The translations under genes were made by a program, and so were the position numbers. The notes beneath the pieces were generated by a model. It searched no databases. It saw only the letters and a program-made list of their open reading frames with translations, and was not told where the DNA came from. Shown in pieces: positions 1-5,777 of a stretch of 14,858 nt of DNA. The DNA is from an uncultured bacterium (lineage in GTDB: Bacteria > Cyanobacteriota > Vampirovibrionia > Gastranaerophilales > Gastranaerophilaceae), in contig USHE01000023.1 of NCBI GenBank assembly GCA_900554385.1, positions 1-14,858 on the forward strand. The letters are read 5' to 3'. The number at the start of each line of letters is the position of its first letter. Position 1 is the first letter of the stretch.

Positions 1-119
1 TATTGATATTAAAGAGTTTCAATCCTGTTCTTCTCTTTCTGTTTGCACGTTTGTATATTTCAATTCTAAACTATTTTTTATAATTTTTCAATAACTAAAA
101 ATATGATATAATAACAAGT
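1..119. other. Left edge, AT-rich intergenic sequence with the uvrC promoter
   Basis: No gene is visible here. The sequence is AT-rich, and the only clear signal is the TATAAT box just before uvrC. There is an in-frame stop at 96-98, so uvrC cannot extend further upstream. Confidence 0.5.
84..112 (+). promoter_or_regulatory. uvrC promoter, leaderless type
   Basis: A perfect TATAAT lies at 107-112, with a weak TTTTTC -35 candidate at 84-89 (17-bp spacer). The ATG starts at 120, only 7 nt after the -10 box, where transcription would be expected to begin. No Shine-Dalgarno sequence fits between them. A leaderless uvrC mRNA is therefore the simplest reading. Confidence 0.5.
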
Positions 120-1787
120 ATGAATGAGAATTTAAAACAAACATTAAAGCTTCTCCCTTCACTACCTGGGTGTTACATATATTATAATAAAGACAATGAA
201 ATAATTTACGTTGGCAAGGCAAAAATTCTCAAACGCCGTGTGATGAGTTATTTCAACAAAAAACACCATGACAGTGTGAAAGTTCAGGTGCTTGTTTCCC
301 AGATTGAGCGGATGGAATACATCATTACCAACACTGAGGTAGAAGCCCTCATTCTCGAAAGCCATCTTATAAAAAAACATAAACCTAAATATAATATTTT
401 ATTAAAAGACGACAAAAAATATCCGTATTTTTTAATTACAGATGAAGATTTTCCAAGAATAACAGTAGTAAGAAAAAAGAACATAAACCCTGAAAAAGGT
501 CGCTATTATGGACCTTACACGGATATTCGGGCAATGTACTCGACTCTTGATTTTTTGAAAAAAATTTTTCCGCTGAAACAGTGCAAAACCCCAAAATTCA
601 AAGACCGTCCGTGTCTTTATTATCAAATAGGACGCTGTATGGCACCTTGCCAGAATAAAGTTACCAGCGAAGAATACAAAAATATTGTGAAACAGGCAGA
701 ACTTTTTCTCGCAGGTAAACAATCCGAACTTATGGCGCAACTAATGGAACAAATGCAAAAATACGCCGCGTCCGAACAGTTTGAAAAAGCGGCACGACTT
801 CGTGACAGCTACAATGACTTGAAAAAAACACTCGAAAAACAAAAAGTCGTTTACGAAAACACGAAACTTAATGAAGACATAATCTCCATGCTAAATGAAG
901 ACGGAATTTTTGCCATTGTAATCCTCATGATTAGAGAGGGCAGACTTATCGATAAAAAAGATTTTGTCTATGAAGTTGAGGAAGAAGACAAGACAGAATT
1001 TTTCGCAACATTCTTTAAAGAATATTACAACACGCTCGCTCTCGAATTTCCAGACAAAATTATATCAAATGAGTTGGAAAATGTCGGAGAAAAACCGCTT
1101 TACGAAGAATGGCTGGAAATAATTGCACACAAAAAAGTTCGGATAAGTTACGGTAAATCAGCACAGGGCAAAGAACTCCAAATGCTTGCAGATAAAAATG
1201 CACGCGTTGTATTAGATAATGCCAAAATCAAAAAAATGGTTAAAATCAATGAAGATTTTAACGAAATCGGTTCATATCTCGCAGAAAAATTACGCCTTAA
1301 AAATTTTCCGCACAGAATGGAATGCTACGATATTTCACACATTCAGGGGACAAACACCGTTGCGTCAATGGTTGTTTTCATAAACGGACTGCCTAAAAAA
1401 TCAGAATACAGAAAATTCAAAGTCCGCACAACCGAGGGAAAACCTGACGATTTTCAATCTATGAAAGAAGTTCTCACGCGCAGAATATCGCATTTAGGCG
1501 AAAAAAAATGGGAAAAACCTGATTTAATGATAATTGACGGTGGTAAAGGACAATTATCCAGTGTAATGGAAATTATCGAAGGGCTTGGCGTAAGGGATAT
1601 TGATGTCGTGAGTTTGGCAAAACGCAACGAAGAAGTTTTTCTCCCGCATCAATCAGACTCTGTACTTCTTCCACGAGATTCCGGTGCATTATTCCTGTTC
1701 CAGAGAATTCGTGATGAAGCGCACAGGTTCGCAATAACTTATCACAGAGATTTACGCTCAAAGGCATTGAAAAATCCTAAAAAATAA
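120..1787 (+). CDS. uvrC: Excinuclease ABC subunit C (UvrC), lacking the C-terminal HhH domain
   Basis: This is the nuclease subunit of nucleotide excision repair, which cuts on both sides of a UvrB-marked lesion. The GIY-YIG domain (about 12-95) shows G-C-Y at 17-19, Y-V-G at 30-32 and Glu80. Four cysteines (155, 165, 173, 177) match the spacing of the known UvrC Fe-S cluster. A UVR (UvrB-binding) helical pair lies at about 201-238. The RNase H-like half carries Y-D-I-S-H (Asp404), I-D-G-G (Asp473) and E-A-H (His535). The protein has 555 residues against roughly 600 usual, and it stops about 20 residues after His535. The tandem helix-hairpin-helix DNA-binding domain is therefore missing, although both nuclease sites look intact. 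The ATG at 120 is the only start, because an in-frame stop lies at 96-98. The gene meets the GT8 gene stop to stop with no visible terminator. Confidence 0.95.
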   Translation: MNENLKQTLKLLPSLPGCYIYYNKDNEIIYVGKAKILKRRVMSYFNKKHHDSVKVQVLVSQIERMEYIITNTEVEALILESHLIKKHKPKYNILLKDDKKYPYFLITDEDFPRITVVRKKNINPEKGRYYGPYTDIRAMYSTLDFLKKIFPLKQCKTPKFKDRPCLYYQIGRCMAPCQNKVTSEEYKNIVKQAELFLAGKQSELMAQLMEQMQKYAASEQFEKAARLRDSYNDLKKTLEKQKVVYENTKLNEDIISMLNEDGIFAIVILMIREGRLIDKKDFVYEVEEEDKTEFFATFFKEYYNTLALEFPDKIISNELENVGEKPLYEEWLEIIAHKKVRISYGKSAQGKELQMLADKNARVVLDNAKIKKMVKINEDFNEIGSYLAEKLRLKNFPHRMECYDISHIQGTNTVASMVVFINGLPKKSEYRKFKVRTTEGKPDDFQSMKEVLTRRISHLGEKKWEKPDLMIIDGGKGQLSSVMEIIEGLGVRDIDVVSLAKRNEEVFLPHQSDSVLLPRDSGALFLFQRIRDEAHRFAITYHRDLRSKALKNPKK

Positions 1788-2690
1788 TTACTTCAACGGT
1801 CTTATGTAAGTATAGTAAACCGCCTTATAAAATCTCGGTCTTAAGAAAAATAGAGGTCTATATTTCAAATACCCTTTCATCCCCTCGATATCATCCCGTT
1901 TGATTTCTTTTGCCGTTCTATGCTCAGCCCAAGGAGTCATATCTTCGTATTGTCTATAGAACCATTTGAAATAATTCCAACTCGCCGGCTTCCACGGTTT
2001 CTGACCGCCTACGTAATGTATAACATTAGGACGCTTTTCGTAACTCGAACGATTTGTGAAATTGCTCGTCTGAACATTCCATTTTGACGAAAGTAATTTA
2101 ATTTTTCCCAGCAATGCAGAGTTAATAATTTCCTGATCACCTGTTTTTATCTTCTCAAAATTTTCACGAGTCCAATCAAGAAAAACTTGTTCAATATTAT
2201 TTTTTCTCATATTATCCAAATCCATTACTAGAACACCGGAATTCACATAACCTGGATTTCTACGACGCATTGACAACTTTATATCAGAAACTCCACCAAT
2301 AGCCAATCCGTCTAAGTCCATATTAAATAATTCATCAAGACTAGAATTCACAACAACATCACAATCTAAATAAATTATCCTGCCAACCTCCGGAAGCAAC
2401 GAAGGGGCTTTTAATCTGTAATATGCTGGCAAAGATAAATAAGAATGAGTTTTTACATTTTTATAATCATCAAACAACCTGTCATCAATATTCACGAAAT
2501 TAATATTGCAATCTCTGATTGTTGTCAACTTCAACATCTTTGTCCGTGAAACTTCGCTAATACCACCATCAAGTATATAAAAATACAAATCATCATCATC
2601 TTTTGCATTAGCCAATATAGACGCAATCACAACCGCCGCATATCTGCTGTAATTATCGTCACAGGCAACACAGACATTAATTCTTCCCAT
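1788..2690 (-). CDS. Glycosyltransferase family 8 (LPS/surface glycan type)
   Basis: A retaining GT-A fold transferase that moves a sugar, usually galactose or glucose, from a UDP-sugar to a glycan or lipid acceptor. Of the 300 residues, the N-terminal strand with V-A-C-D-D-N (8-13) fits the nucleotide site, and Y-L-D-C-D (107-111) is the metal-binding DXD motif. G-Y-V-N-S-G-V (147-153) and D-Q-E-I-I-N (185-190) are typical GT8 blocks. H-Y-V-G-G-Q-K-P-W (225-233) is the C-terminal H-x2-G-x2-K-P-W motif supplying the third metal ligand. No signal peptide or membrane span is seen, so it should act in the cytoplasm. An AGGGA ribosome site lies about 6 nt before the ATG. Two TATAAT boxes on the minus strand (2725-2730 and 2716-2721) could drive it. 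The exact donor and acceptor cannot be told from sequence. Confidence 0.85.
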   Translation of the reverse strand: MGRINVCVACDDNYSRYAAVVIASILANAKDDDDLYFYILDGGISEVSRTKMLKLTTIRDCNINFVNIDDRLFDDYKNVKTHSYLSLPAYYRLKAPSLLPEVGRIIYLDCDVVVNSSLDELFNMDLDGLAIGGVSDIKLSMRRRNPGYVNSGVLVMDLDNMRKNNIEQVFLDWTRENFEKIKTGDQEIINSALLGKIKLLSSKWNVQTSNFTNRSSYEKRPNVIHYVGGQKPWKPASWNYFKWFYRQYEDMTPWAEHRTAKEIKRDDIEGMKGYLKYRPLFFLRPRFYKAVYYTYIRPLK

Positions 2691-2746
2691 CTTAATCCCT
2701 CTTTTAGTAGTTCACATTATAATCATTATACTACAAAAACTACTAA

Positions 2747-2775
2747 TTGCATTTGATTTTTGTCTTGACTATAAT
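2747..2775 (+). promoter_or_regulatory. tpiA promoter
   Basis: TATAAT at 2770-2775 is preceded 17 bp upstream by TTGCAT (2747-2752), giving a leader of roughly 28 nt. The tpiA ribosome site (GGAG at 2799-2802) follows. A TTGACT at 2765-2770 overlaps the -10 box but has no good -10 partner of its own. Confidence 0.5.
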
Positions 2776-2809
2776 ACTTGTAAAGTGACACTAAAAAAGG
2801 AGAGAAATT

Positions 2810-3610
2810 ATGTCAAGAAAACCTATTATTGCAGGAAACTGGAAAATGAATCTGCTTCAATCAGAAGCTAAATCAGTTTTTGAAGGCGTTAAAGAATTTG
2901 TAAAAGATTACACAGCAAAAGAATTACCTACAGTCGTTATTGCACCTGTATTCACATCACTTTGCGCAGTAGAACCCGTAGCATGCGACTGCGGATGCAA
3001 CGGAAACAAAATTTCTATCGCAGGTCAAAACTGCCACTGGGAATCATCAGGTGCTTTCACAGGCGAAATTTCTGTTGAAATGTTGAAAGATGCAGGCTGT
3101 GATTACGTTATCATCGGTCACTCAGAAAGAAGACAATATTTCTCAGAAACTGATGAAATGATTAACAAAAAAGCTAAAGCAATCTTAGCTGGCGGTTTAA
3201 TCCCTATTATCTGCTGCGGCGAAACTCTTGAACAAAGAGAATCAGGCGTTACAGATTCTTGGATTGCAGGTCAAATCAAAGCTGCTTTAGAAGGTATTTC
3301 TTCAGAAGATGTTGCTAAATCAGTAATCGCTTACGAACCAATCTGGGCTATCGGTACAGGCAAAACTTGTGATTCTGATGAAGCAAACAGAGTTATCGCT
3401 ATGATTAGAAGCGTTGTTAAAGAAGTTTCAGGCGCTGAAGCTGCTGACTCTATCAGAATTCTTTACGGCGGTTCAGTAAAACCTTCTACAATTGCTGAAC
3501 AAATGTCTAAATCTGATATTGACGGGGCATTGGTAGGCGGTGCATCATTGAAAGCTGAAAGCTTCAACGAAATTATCGCTAATACAATGAAAGTTGCAGC
3601 AGGTGTATAA
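2810..3610 (+). CDS. tpiA: Triosephosphate isomerase
   Basis: This enzyme interconverts dihydroxyacetone phosphate and glyceraldehyde 3-phosphate in glycolysis and gluconeogenesis. The (beta/alpha)8 barrel is complete at 266 residues. Asn10 and Lys12 lie in A-G-N-W-K-M-N, the catalytic His104 in I-I-G-H-S-E-R-R, and the catalytic base Glu176 in A-Y-E-P-I-W. The phosphate-gripping loop 6 is at about 177-186, and L-Y-G-G-S-V is at 218-223. A short Cys-rich stretch at 59-63 (D-C-D-C-G-C region) before the third strand is unusual for the family. A strong AGGAGA ribosome site lies just upstream. The gene is monocistronic and closed by its own terminator. With pgk about 3 kb away, it is one of two glycolytic genes here. 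Confidence 0.97.
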   Translation: MSRKPIIAGNWKMNLLQSEAKSVFEGVKEFVKDYTAKELPTVVIAPVFTSLCAVEPVACDCGCNGNKISIAGQNCHWESSGAFTGEISVEMLKDAGCDYVIIGHSERRQYFSETDEMINKKAKAILAGGLIPIICCGETLEQRESGVTDSWIAGQIKAALEGISSEDVAKSVIAYEPIWAIGTGKTCDSDEANRVIAMIRSVVKEVSGAEAADSIRILYGGSVKPSTIAEQMSKSDIDGALVGGASLKAESFNEIIANTMKVAAGV

Positions 3611-3632
3611 GAGTAATAGAAAATCAATACAG

Positions 3633-3665
3633 AAAAGGACATTCATAAATTGAATGTCCTTTTTT
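3633..3665 (+). terminator. Rho-independent terminator of tpiA
   Basis: A perfect 10-bp stem (3636-3645 with 3651-3660) closes a 5-nt loop and is followed by TTTTT. It lies 25 nt after the tpiA stop and 6 nt before the left arm of the DUF559 unit. Confidence 0.9.
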
Positions 3666-3671
3666 ATAAAA

Positions 3672-3720
3672 ACCCTCACCTGCCCTACGGGCACCCTCTC
3701 CCAAAGGTAGAGTGGATTAT
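3672..3720 (+). repeat. Left arm of the 49-bp inverted repeat
   Basis: This arm pairs with the reverse complement of 4088-4136 with three mismatches. It begins with ACCCTCACCTGCCC and contains two small hairpins: TGCCC-TAC-GGGCA, then CTCT...AGAG around a CC/GG core. The DUF559 stop codon (3717-3719) lies inside its inner end. Confidence 0.9.
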
Positions 3721-4073
3721 AAATTCAAATATTTATCGTATATTGTTTGAAGAACATCTTGTGTATTTTTTAAAACATCATCATTATTGAATCTTAGTAT
3801 GGTGTAACCATTTGCTTTTAAATAATTTGAACGTTCTTCATCATATATTTTATTATCTATGTGTTGTGAACCATCAAGTTCAATAATTAGTTTTTTCTTT
3901 AAACATACAAAATCTACAATATATTTACCTATTGGAACTTGTCTTCTAAATTTAATTCCACTTAGTTGGTTATTTCTAATGTTAAACCAAAGAACATTTT
4001 CTGAATCAGTTTGATTTTGTCTAAGATTTTTAGCACAATTTAATGTATTCGGTTTATAATATCGGTTTGCCAT
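3717..4073 (-). CDS. DUF559 domain endonuclease-like protein
   Basis: The 118 residues cover the full length of the DUF559 family, which belongs to the PD-(D/E)XK/Vsr-like nuclease superfamily. Recognisable blocks are L-R-Q-N-Q-T-D-S-E (17-25), K-F-R-R-Q-V-P-I-G (41-49), Y-I-V-D-F-V (51-56), then L-I-I-E-L-D-G-S-Q-H (62-71), and L-R-F-N-N-D-D-V (93-100). Asp54, Glu65, Asp67 and His71 are the likely catalytic or metal residues, and all are present. No other domain is attached, and no methylase or DNA-binding partner is adjacent. The gene starts 6 nt after an extended -10 box with no ribosome site, so its mRNA is probably leaderless. Its stop lies in the left repeat arm. The real substrate of such proteins is not known to me. 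The flanking repeats are the obvious candidate. Confidence 0.85.
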   Translation of the reverse strand: MANRYYKPNTLNCAKNLRQNQTDSENVLWFNIRNNQLSGIKFRRQVPIGKYIVDFVCLKKKLIIELDGSQHIDNKIYDEERSNYLKANGYTILRFNNDDVLKNTQDVLQTIYDKYLNL

Positions 4074-4079
4074 AAAAAT

Positions 4080-4088
4080 ATTATACCA
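4080..4088 (-). promoter_or_regulatory. Extended -10 promoter of the DUF559 gene
   Basis: On the minus strand, TGG-TATAAT (4088 down to 4080) is a perfect extended -10. It joins the inner edge of the right repeat arm and lies 6 nt (ATTTTT) before the ATG. The unit thus carries its own promoter, and the predicted transcript starts at or next to the start codon. Confidence 0.6.
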
Positions 4089-4136
4089 TAATCCCCTCTA
4101 CCTTTGGGAGAGGGTGCTCGTAGGGCGGGTGAGGGT
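4088..4136 (-). repeat. Right arm of the 49-bp inverted repeat
   Basis: Read on the minus strand, it matches 3672-3720 at 46 of 49 bases. The three differences fall in the hairpin halves. The outer end directly abuts the six-A stretch of the adh terminator. Confidence 0.9.
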
Positions 4137-4165
4137 AAAAAAGCGCCCGTTATCGAGCGCTTTTT
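4137..4165 (-). terminator. Rho-independent terminator of the Fe-ADH gene
   Basis: The stem GCGC-CG / CG-GCGC (4143-4160), with one internal mismatch and a TTAT loop, is flanked by A6 and T5. On the minus strand it ends in TTTTTT. It lies 9 nt past the adh stop. Confidence 0.85.
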
Positions 4166-4173
4166 CCAAATTT

Positions 4174-5382
4174 CTAAAGAGGTTTGATTGAATCTCTGTA
4201 AATTGCCTGAACAACATCTCTGCCGTTTCCTGATGGTGCAATATCCAAAAGCCCGCTTAGTGAAGGTGTTGTGTAAACCAAATCAGTTAATTTATCAACG
4301 TCAGCTTCAGTAAAACCTTCATCGGTCAATTTTTCAGGAACACCTACTGACTCAAGCCAATTTTGAACATCTTTCGCAGCCTTTTCTGCTTCAGAAGCTT
4401 CACCCTTTAGACCAGGTGCAATCGGTGCAAGAATATCAGCTAACACATGCGGTCTGTCTTTGTAAATTGTCTTGATTACAGCAGGTAACAAGATTGCCAA
4501 GCCTAAACCGTGCGACAATTCAGGTTTTACAGCACTTAGAGGGTGTTCTAGTGCATGAGTGTAGTGTAATAAACCGTTATCAAAGCTTACGCCGCCCATC
4601 ATTGCCGCATAAGCCAAGAAGTATCTTGCTTCTAAATCATCAGGATTTTCAATTGCTTTCGGTAAGTATTTTGCAACAAGTTCAATAACCTGTTTTGCAA
4701 GAGAAATTGAATACGGAGAAGCAACAGCAGAAGTTGCCGCTTCTACAACATGGTTCACCGCGTCAATTGAAACGTATCTTGTTTGTTTTGGTGACAATTT
4801 TGTCATCAACTGAGGGTCATCAATTGCAAACATCGGATAAATACAATCGTAAGCGATTGCAGGTTTAAAGTTCTTTTCCAGATTAGTTACAACTGCAAAT
4901 CTATTAGTTTCTGTACCTGTTCCGTGAGTTAAGTTAATTGATACAATCGGAGCGGCTTTTTCCGGTGCAAATTCAAAATCGTAAATATTTTCTGCAGTTT
5001 TATCAGGATATTCCAGCAAGATTGCTACAGATTTACCAGCATCAGTCGGAGAACCACCGCCGATGGCAATAACAGCTTTTGCGCCAAAATCTCTTGCCAT
5101 TTTAGCCGCATCGTTTACGTGAACAGTAGTAGGGTTCGGTGTAACCTGATCATAGTTTACATAGCCGATACCGTGGTCTTTCAATGCTTTTTCAACGTAA
5201 TCCCAAGCCCCTGTTGCTTTATAAGCGTTACGACCTGACATTACGATAACTTTATCAATGCCTTTATCTTTTAAAACTTTAGCAATTTCGTCAATTTTTT
5301 TGATAGCACCGACACCAAAATAAACGGTTGTTCTGGTACGGATTTCTTTAATCTCGTTAATGTTAATATCCTTTTCCCACAT
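4174..5382 (-). CDS. Iron-containing (group III) alcohol dehydrogenase
   Basis: An NAD(P)-dependent dehydrogenase of the FucO/DhaT-like family, interconverting an alcohol and an aldehyde in fermentation. It is complete at 402 residues. The N-terminal Rossmann-like half carries the dinucleotide signature G-G-G-S-P-T-D-A-G-K (108-117), followed by T-H-G-T-G-T-E (152-158). The C-terminal helical half supplies the metal ligands by comparison with FucO: Asp207 and His211 in D-A-V-N-H, His276 in Y-T-H-A-L-E-H-P-L, and His291 in E-L-S-H-G. His280 matches the conserved non-ligand histidine. One extra residue lies between the last two histidines. Substrate cannot be assigned from sequence. A GGAG ribosome site precedes the ATG. 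The gene is monocistronic, with its own promoter, a structured leader and a terminator. Confidence 0.9.
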   Translation of the reverse strand: MWEKDININEIKEIRTRTTVYFGVGAIKKIDEIAKVLKDKGIDKVIVMSGRNAYKATGAWDYVEKALKDHGIGYVNYDQVTPNPTTVHVNDAAKMARDFGAKAVIAIGGGSPTDAGKSVAILLEYPDKTAENIYDFEFAPEKAAPIVSINLTHGTGTETNRFAVVTNLEKNFKPAIAYDCIYPMFAIDDPQLMTKLSPKQTRYVSIDAVNHVVEAATSAVASPYSISLAKQVIELVAKYLPKAIENPDDLEARYFLAYAAMMGGVSFDNGLLHYTHALEHPLSAVKPELSHGLGLAILLPAVIKTIYKDRPHVLADILAPIAPGLKGEASEAEKAAKDVQNWLESVGVPEKLTDEGFTEADVDKLTDLVYTTPSLSGLLDIAPSGNGRDVVQAIYRDSIKPL

Positions 5383-5493
5383 AGAGAAACTCTCCTTTCT
5401 ATTCTAATCCGGTGTCACCTTCAACACCCGACCGCCGCCGGCAGTGCGAGGTTCACCCAATCCGTAAAAGGCTCGAAAACCTTCACGGCACAT
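5383..5493 (-). promoter_or_regulatory. GC-rich structured leader of the Fe-ADH gene
   Basis: The leader of about 110 nt is far richer in G+C than its surroundings. It can form CCGT-AAGG with CCTT-ACGG (5488-5462), a GCCG-GCGG-CGGT hairpin in the middle, and GGTGT with ACACC (5428-5411), ending shortly before the ribosome site. The same stretch is open as a 29-codon ORF (ATG 5493-5491, TAG 5406-5404) whose codons (GCC, GGC, CGG, GTG) are unlike those of neighbouring genes. It matches no riboswitch class I recognise. It could be a regulatory RNA, a leader peptide or a GC-rich repeat insertion. Confidence 0.4.
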
Positions 5494-5497
5494 GGAT

Positions 5498-5526
5498 ATT
5501 ATAGTATTTTTTCGAGAGTTTTGCAA
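5498..5526 (-). promoter_or_regulatory. Fe-ADH promoter
   Basis: TTGCAA (5526-5521), a 17-bp spacer and a perfect TATAAT (5503-5498) on the minus strand, placing the transcript start near 5491 at the beginning of the GC-rich leader. Confidence 0.7.
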
Positions 5527-5541
5527 GGGGGTAAGGCAAGG

Positions 5542-5751
5542 CTACTGTCTTTTGACAAACTGTAAGTCATATCCGAGAATATCACCGTAGAACTGCGCTT
5601 CATCGTATTTCATCGTTCCACGATTGAGTTTCTGCGAAATAGAATCAGGGTCAATATAATTCCCTGAACGTTCACTGGCAAACTCCGCCAATGACTTGAT
5701 TGTCTTACATTCTTTTAACAAAAGTGTTCTTAAATCTATATTAATTCCCAT
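5542..5751 (-). CDS. Small HTH-like protein of unknown function
   Basis: The 69 residues are predicted mostly helical. The pattern T-I-K-S-L-A-E-F-A (17-25), then S-I-S-Q-K-L-N-R-G-T (37-46), then Y-D-E-A-Q-F-Y-G-D-I-L-G-Y (49-61) follows the layout of short XRE/Cro-type helix-turn-helix proteins. In those, I-S-Q-K-L-N-R would be the recognition helix and the G-Y-x-L-x-F-V ending a terminal strand. This is a fold-level impression, not a family match. There is no ribosome site. A TATAAT box ends 6 nt before the ATG, again suggesting a leaderless mRNA. The gene lies between the UXS stop (26 nt upstream) and the adh promoter, with no clear terminator after it. A local regulator role is possible but unproven. 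Confidence 0.6.
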   Translation of the reverse strand: MGINIDLRTLLLKECKTIKSLAEFASERSGNYIDPDSISQKLNRGTMKYDEAQFYGDILGYDLQFVKRQ

Positions 5752-5757
5752 ACTTAA

Positions 5758-5763
5758 ATTATA
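5758..5763 (-). promoter_or_regulatory. -10 box of the 69-residue gene, leaderless type
   Basis: TATAAT on the minus strand is separated from the ATG by only TTAAGT. The 20 nt upstream of the ATG contain no Shine-Dalgarno sequence. Confidence 0.5.
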
Positions 5764-5777
5764 CAGTATCTTTTGTC

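Larger units (their letters stand above)
3672..4136. mobile_element. Inverted-repeat-bounded DUF559 unit (candidate mobile element)
   Basis: The 465-bp segment consists of two 49-bp inverted repeats (3672-3720 and 4088-4136, 46 of 49 positions matching) around one intact DUF559 endonuclease gene with its own promoter. The arms are GC-rich while the gene between them is markedly AT-rich. The unit sits precisely between two convergent terminators (tpiA and adh), a neutral landing site. TAAAA occurs directly outside the left arm (3667-3671) and again at 4136-4140. This could be a short target duplication, but it is low-complexity. No transposase is present. Mobility, and a role of the nuclease in it, are inferences. 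Confidence 0.5.

Noticed and set aside
15..27. GTTTCAATCC-like end of a cyanobacterial-type CRISPR repeat
   Set aside because: There is a single short match at the window edge with no second copy inside the window.
5404..5493. Known riboswitch (cobalamin, FMN, c-di-AMP and ZTP were considered)
   Set aside because: Fragments such as GGGTGAA and CCGGCGG recall parts of these classes, but the conserved cores and their order are not present.
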